A DNA stretch of 6,859 nucleotides, taken from contig JAITDH010000200.1 of the NCBI GenBank assembly GCA_031282665.1, positions 1 to 6,859 of the forward strand. The letters are read 5' to 3'. The translations under genes and the position numbers were made by a program. Below the pieces are notes generated by a model, which saw only the letters and a list, made by a program, of their open reading frames with translations, did not search any database and was not told where the DNA came from. The stretch's first letter is position 1. Each line of letters starts with the position of its first letter. Below are positions 3,496 through 6,859 of the stretch, in pieces. The DNA comes from Zoogloeaceae bacterium (lineage in GTDB: Bacteria; Pseudomonadota; Gammaproteobacteria; Burkholderiales; Rhodocyclaceae).

Positions 3496-4728
3496 ATGCG
3501 AATGTCCGCGCGCGGTTTCACCCTGGTCGAACTGCTGGTGGTGGTGGCGATACTGTCCGCCGCCGCGCTGGCGGCCTTCGGCCTGATGAGCGAAGACCGC
3601 AGCCAGGTGCGCGTCGATGACACCCGCGTCCGCCTCGCCCTCCTGCGCCGCGCCACGCTCGGGCTGGAGACGCCCGCGTATGGCGGTGAAGTCCGCCTTT
3701 CCGGCTTCGTCGCCGACAACGGCAGGCTGCCGCGCAACATCGGGGAATTGTTGAAGAGGCCCGAAGGCAGTGAGGAGCAGAAAGGGGTGGCGGTGGCGTT
3801 CTACAGCGAATTGGCGGGGACGTGCTTCCCGAATAAAGGCTCCGAGGAGTCACCAAACCAACCGGAGATCCTGATGCCGGACGAAGCCGCCATGCTGTTG
3901 CTCAAGGGCCATCGCGGCAACTATCTGGGCGGTCATGGCGAGTTCCGCGACGGCTGGGGCAATGTGGATGTGGACGCGGAGCAGGACGCGCTGGATTTCG
4001 GCTGGCATGTCGATGCAGTCAATGATGATGAATTGCGCATCAAAAGCCTGGGCGCGGATAACGCCGTGGATGGCGAAGACGGCGCAACGGCGACGGGCTT
4101 GCCGGAAGAGCGCGACGAAGTGATGACGATTGCCGCGAACGACTGGCAAGTGCCGCTGGAGGGCTGGCAGATCATTGTCAGGAACGCTCGCCGCGCCAGC
4201 GATTCCGTTCCCGCTCCCACTGGCGAGGGCAATGGGAGCGGCGAAGGTGGGAGCGGCGAAGCTGGGAACGAAGATGACCCAAACGAGGAAAGCGGCGGAG
4301 GCGGTGAGGGTCACGAAGATGACGATACCGACAGCGGCGAACTCACCATCGGGAACGTTTTCGCATCTACAAGCGGCGTAACCGGTTTCGAGGAGCTTGC
4401 CGCCGCGCTGCTGGTCTATGAAAACTCCGTCAGTGAAGACGGCAGCGGACAGTGGCGGCAGTTCCGCAGCAACGCCACGCACTGCGTCGGCGCGGCGGAT
4501 AAGCCCAGCACGGAGAACCCCAGCAAGCTGGTCGCGGGGGGATATTGCGTGTTGAGGTTCACGGACGAGAACGCATGCGACAGGGCAAAAGTACCGCTGG
4601 GCCGTCATCTGCTGGTGCTCACGTCCAAGAGCGGCAAGTTGCCCGTGGCCTTGAACAACCGGATCTTCGTCCCCATCGACTTCCATCCCGGCGTCCACCA
4701 GCCGAACGTGGTGTGGGAGATACGCTGA
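3496..4728 (+). CDS. Long GspG-like prepilin with acidic linker and extra domain
   Basis: 410 residues. The leader MRMSARG is followed by FTLVE (Phe8, mature Glu5) and a hydrophobic helix to about residue 30, the standard prepilin peptidase substrate. Residues 40-230 keep GspG-like landmarks: ADNGRLP (73-79), HRGNYLGG (139-146), FRDGWGN (150-156) and IKSLGADNAVDGEDG (182-196), the last resembling the YGADG calcium loop. Residues about 236-282 are a Gly/Ser/Glu/Asp-rich linker. A further domain follows (about 283-410), with three cysteines (330, 351, 361) and a strand-rich end; I do not recognise it. Typical pseudopilins have 140-300 residues, so this fused, tethered form is unusual. The large domain suggests a tip-located minor pseudopilin or a surface-exposed module (inference). 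The stop overlaps the next start by one base (TGATG). Confidence 0.8.
   Translation: MRMSARGFTLVELLVVVAILSAAALAAFGLMSEDRSQVRVDDTRVRLALLRRATLGLETPAYGGEVRLSGFVADNGRLPRNIGELLKRPEGSEEQKGVAVAFYSELAGTCFPNKGSEESPNQPEILMPDEAAMLLLKGHRGNYLGGHGEFRDGWGNVDVDAEQDALDFGWHVDAVNDDELRIKSLGADNAVDGEDGATATGLPEERDEVMTIAANDWQVPLEGWQIIVRNARRASDSVPAPTGEGNGSGEGGSGEAGNEDDPNEESGGGGEGHEDDDTDSGELTIGNVFASTSGVTGFEELAAALLVYENSVSEDGSGQWRQFRSNATHCVGAADKPSTENPSKLVAGGYCVLRFTDENACDRAKVPLGRHLLVLTSKSGKLPVALNNRIFVPIDFHPGVHQPNVVWEIR
4234..4263 (+). repeat. Two 15-bp tandem units in the acidic linker
   Basis: Two adjacent 15-bp units, GGGAGCGGCGAAGGT and GGGAGCGGCGAAGCT, followed by a third partial unit (GGGAACG). They encode G-S-G-E-G and G-S-G-E-A within the prepilin linker. 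Unit length keeps the frame, so linker length can change by slippage without breaking the protein. Confidence 0.6.
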
Positions 4729-6560
4729 TGGCGCTCGCCCGGCTCATCCGGCTGCCGGTCAGGAACCGGGACGCGGCCAATCCGCCCGCGCCGCCCACGG
4801 ATGAGCCGCCGTCCGTGGGCGCGGCCAGCCTGCGCGCCTTCCTGCAAGCGGCGGGGCAGGCGCTGTCGCCCGCCCTGCTGCTGCTGGTGTGGGACGTGGG
4901 GCGCTTGAGCGCGACCTGCGCCTGGCGGCGGGGCAAGAGCTGGCGTTTCTCCGAACCGGCGCTGTCGACGGCCGCCGACTTTGCCCACGCGCTCGATGAG
5001 GCGCTCGCGGGTTTGCGCCAGGCGGGCATCAAGCCGCCGCGACCGTGTTTTCTCGCCACGCGCGTCATTACCCCGGCGCGGGTGGATTTGCCGGTCGATC
5101 CGGAAAAGCCGCGCCCCTTCCTGCACATGCGGGAGATGACCCGCGCCGAAATGGAAACCGCAGTGGCCGAATCCGGCGCGCTATGGAGCATCGGCGCGGT
5201 GCTGGCCGCGCGCGGCCTGATCAGCCCGCAGGCGCGGCATCAGGTGACCCAGGAACTGGCGGCGCGGCGCGGCCATGCCAGCCACGCGCCGACCTATTTC
5301 GGTCAGGTCGCCCGCGAGCTTGGGCTGGTCGAACAGGAAGATTTGCAGGAATCGCTGCGCTTGCAGGAAAAACTGCAAACGCTCGAATCCAACCTCGCCG
5401 TCGGCTGGACAGGCCGCGCCGGCGAATTGGGCGAGCAGCCGATATGGCTGGCAAGCGCCACCGGGCTGGCGACGTGGAGCCAGTGCGAGGCGGTATGCCG
5501 CCGCCGCAGACTCAAGCTGCTGGGCGCGTTGCCGCTGGCATGGAGCGTGAGCGAAAGCGTAAACGAGGGCGCGGACGCCAACGAGCGTGACGACGGCGAA
5601 CACGAGGGCGCGAGCCGCGTCGCGCTCGAAATCCATGGCGAGGACGTGGTCGCCGTGCTCCGCCATCGCGGCCGGGTGGTCTCCGCGCGCGGCGAGGGAC
5701 GGATGGAGCGGGAATTGCGCGCCGATTGGCTGCTGCGCCTGGTCGCCGACTGGCGCGGCAGCGGCAACCATGATCTCGAAATCGTCTGCCTCGACGCGCG
5801 GGATGAAGCGGCGCTCGCCGGGCTGGCAGGCGATTTCGCCCAGCGTTGGAGCAAGCCGCCGCTGTTGCGCGACGCGGCCACGACCCGGCGCGGCTTGCTG
5901 GAATTCATGGCCAGCCAGTATCGCCAGCGCGACCAGCGGTTGCCCATCATCCGCCGTGGCCTGCCGCCCCGCCCGTGGTGGCGGCGGACGGGGTTCTGGC
6001 ATGTGTTGTTCCCGCTGGCGGCGCTGACCGTGGCGGTCGGGATGGACATCCGCCAGCGCATGGACATCAAGACGCTACAAGGCCGCATCGATCAGCGGGA
6101 ATTCGACAGCCGCAAGCAGACGGGCGGCAGGCAGCAGGAAGCCCAGGTCGTCCAGGAGGTCAAGCGCACCCAGGCCGCGCTCGAAGCCGCGCGGCGGGAG
6201 ATCGTCAAGCTCACCCCGGAGCTCGACCGCCTGCGGGCGATCGAGAACATGGCGGATCGCCTGCCCCGGCTGCTGCGCACGCTGGCGAGCGACATCAGCG
6301 ACGACGTGGTGTTGGACGCCATCCACAACCTCCCCGAGATCGGTCATATCCAGGTCGTCGGCTGGACGGTGAGCTACAGCAGCGCCCAGACCTTCGCCCA
6401 GCGGGTACAGGGCACGCTCGCCGCCATGGGCTACACGGTGGCGCAGACCAACGTCCAGGCCCGCCGGGGGCGCAGCGGCAAATCCGGCTTCCAGGTTTCT
6501 TTCTGGCTCATCCCGCACGCGCAGCAAGAAGAACTGGGGCTGGAGGAGACAGACAGATGA
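4728..6560 (+). CDS. GspL-like platform protein (PilM-PilN fusion) with GspE-N-like insert
   Basis: 610 residues from the ATG at 4728, which overlaps the previous stop as TGATG and has GGGAG about 8 nt upstream; an in-frame ATG at 4545 would overlap the prepilin by 183 nt and is rejected. Order of parts: a cytoplasmic actin-like start with LVWDVGRLSATCAW (53-66); a helical segment (about 154-220) made of two similar units, IGAVLAARGLIS and FGQVARELGLVEQEDL, of the kind found at the N-terminus of GspE/PilB/MshE ATPases; a second actin-like part (about 234-380, with ALEIHGEDVVAVLRHRG); one membrane helix (about 421-439) after a positive stretch, so the N-terminus is cytoplasmic; a coiled coil (441-505); and a PilN/GspL-like periplasmic domain (about 510-597). 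In T2SS, GspL anchors the GspE ATPase and partners GspM. The usual size is about 400 residues. A role in coupling an ATPase to the two pseudopilins encoded upstream is inferred. The last 25 codons are duplicated downstream. Confidence 0.78.
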   Translation: MALARLIRLPVRNRDAANPPAPPTDEPPSVGAASLRAFLQAAGQALSPALLLLVWDVGRLSATCAWRRGKSWRFSEPALSTAADFAHALDEALAGLRQAGIKPPRPCFLATRVITPARVDLPVDPEKPRPFLHMREMTRAEMETAVAESGALWSIGAVLAARGLISPQARHQVTQELAARRGHASHAPTYFGQVARELGLVEQEDLQESLRLQEKLQTLESNLAVGWTGRAGELGEQPIWLASATGLATWSQCEAVCRRRRLKLLGALPLAWSVSESVNEGADANERDDGEHEGASRVALEIHGEDVVAVLRHRGRVVSARGEGRMERELRADWLLRLVADWRGSGNHDLEIVCLDARDEAALAGLAGDFAQRWSKPPLLRDAATTRRGLLEFMASQYRQRDQRLPIIRRGLPPRPWWRRTGFWHVLFPLAALTVAVGMDIRQRMDIKTLQGRIDQREFDSRKQTGGRQQEAQVVQEVKRTQAALEAARREIVKLTPELDRLRAIENMADRLPRLLRTLASDISDDVVLDAIHNLPEIGHIQVVGWTVSYSSAQTFAQRVQGTLAAMGYTVAQTNVQARRGRSGKSGFQVSFWLIPHAQQEELGLEETDR

Positions 6561-6615
6561 GGGAAGAAGGAAAAATCCACCGGCGATTCAGTCACGCGCA
6601 ATGCCGGTTCCTCCT

Positions 6616-6676
6616 GGGCGCGAGGGCGTCCCGCCCTCGGATGTCATGCCCACGAGGGCGGGACGCCCTCGCTCCC
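6616..6676. repeat. Inverted pair of GC palindromes beyond the operon end
   Basis: One plus-oriented copy (6616-6639) and one minus-oriented copy (6653-6676) are separated by 13 bp and match over 24 bp with one mismatch. Each arm also folds on itself, so either two small hairpins or one long stem can form. Lying 56 bp after the stop of the GspL-like gene, the pair may stop transcription or protect the mRNA 3' end, like paired REP elements, though no T-run follows. Confidence 0.75.
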
Positions 6677-6679
6677 GGG

Positions 6680-6759
6680 AATCCGGCTTCCAGGTTTCCT
6701 TCTGGCTCATCCCGCACGCGCAGCAAGAAGAACTGGGGCTGGAGGAGACAGACAGATGA
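6680..6759 (+). pseudogene. Duplicated 3' fragment of the GspL-like gene
   Basis: Copy of the last 25 codons (from SGFQVSFWLIP to the TGA at 6757-6759) in the second unit of the 199-bp duplication. It has no start codon, ribosome binding site or domain of its own and is best seen as a by-product of the duplication. The sole change within the coding part is silent (TTT to TTC). Confidence 0.8.
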
Positions 6760-6814
6760 GGGAAGAAGGAAAAATCCACCGGCGATTCAGTCACGCGCAA
6801 TGCCGGTTCCTCCT

Positions 6815-6859
6815 GGGAGCGAGGGCGTCCCGCCCTCGGATGTCATGCCCACGAGGGCG
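6815..6859. repeat. Second copy of the inverted palindrome pair, cut by the window end
   Basis: A full plus-oriented palindrome at 6815-6838, with GGGAGC as in the copy at 1947 (the copy at 6616 has GGGCGC), followed after 13 bp by the first eight bases (6852-6859) of a minus-oriented copy. It is the repeat of 6616-6676 in the second 199-bp unit. Confidence 0.8.

Larger units (their letters stand above)
6481..6859. repeat. Tandem duplication, 199-bp period, over a gene 3' end
   Basis: The first unit (6481-6679) holds the last 25 codons and stop of the GspL-like gene, a short trailer and an inverted pair of GC palindromes. The second (6680 to the window end, 180 bp seen) repeats it with only two differences: T6500 to C6699 and C6619 to A6818. 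The high identity means a recent duplication or ongoing homogenisation. Whether a third unit follows lies outside the window. Confidence 0.95.

Noticed and set aside
3850..4698. Minus-strand frame of 282 codons opposite the second prepilin.
   Set aside because: Overlaps a gene with a clear prepilin leader, a good ribosome binding site and coupled neighbours; no domain seen in the antisense product.
5181..6002. Minus-strand frame of 273 codons opposite the GspL-like gene.
   Set aside because: Shadow frame in high-GC sequence; the plus-strand product has a consistent membrane helix, coiled coil and domain order.
6616..6676. Classical Rho-independent terminator.
   Set aside because: The inverted pair forms strong stems but no run of T follows either arm, so I list it as a paired palindrome with a possible role in termination only.

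Overview
The window looks like an accessory region of a GC-rich, Gram-negative bacterium. A proteobacterium is most likely, because it carries a type II secretion / type IV pilus-like gene set, an Rpn-family nuclease and dispersed palindromic repeats. The exact lineage cannot be read from the sequence; a beta- or gammaproteobacterium is only a guess.

Layout. Positions 1-297 hold no convincing gene. On the minus strand lie an 88-codon gene (594 to 328) and a full-length Rpn-family PD-(D/E)XK nuclease gene (1659 to 727). The small gene matches the C-terminal part of the nuclease. Its start codon and ribosome binding site correspond to an internal ATG of the nuclease gene (Met186) that has a near-perfect internal Shine-Dalgarno. 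This fits the published gene-within-a-gene arrangement of Rpn systems, in which a toxic full-length nuclease is blocked by its own separately translated C-terminal domain. The window would then hold both an embedded antitoxin and a solitary copy. The nuclease has an in-frame array of nine 12-bp units (four-residue EGRE-type repeats) that the solitary copy lacks exactly.

Positions 1660-2097 are a gene-free spacer made of nested repeats: a small inverted repeat at the nuclease start, a REP-like half element, seven 21-bp tandem units, a palindromic element that appears to interrupt the eighth unit, and a fuller REP-like element.

From about 2098 to 6560 a tight plus-strand operon encodes a GspG-like pseudopilin, a possible 20-codon leader peptide, a small exported protein, a second and larger GspG-like prepilin with an acidic linker and an extra C-terminal domain, and a 610-residue GspL-like protein (fused PilM-like and PilN-like parts). 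The last carries a middle segment resembling the N-terminal helical repeats of GspE-type ATPases. Spacings are 3 nt, 1-nt overlap and ATGA overlap, so the genes are probably translationally coupled. Together they look like the pseudopilin and inner-membrane platform part of an unusual T2SS/T4P-like machine whose ATPase, polytopic platform protein and secretin are not in this window.

From 6481 to the end the 3' end of the last gene is tandemly duplicated with a 199-bp period, carrying inverted pairs of a short GC-rich palindrome. Copies of this palindrome, one of them degenerate, also lie downstream of both minus-strand genes. Gene 3' ends therefore seem to have been duplicated next to these palindromes twice in this window.
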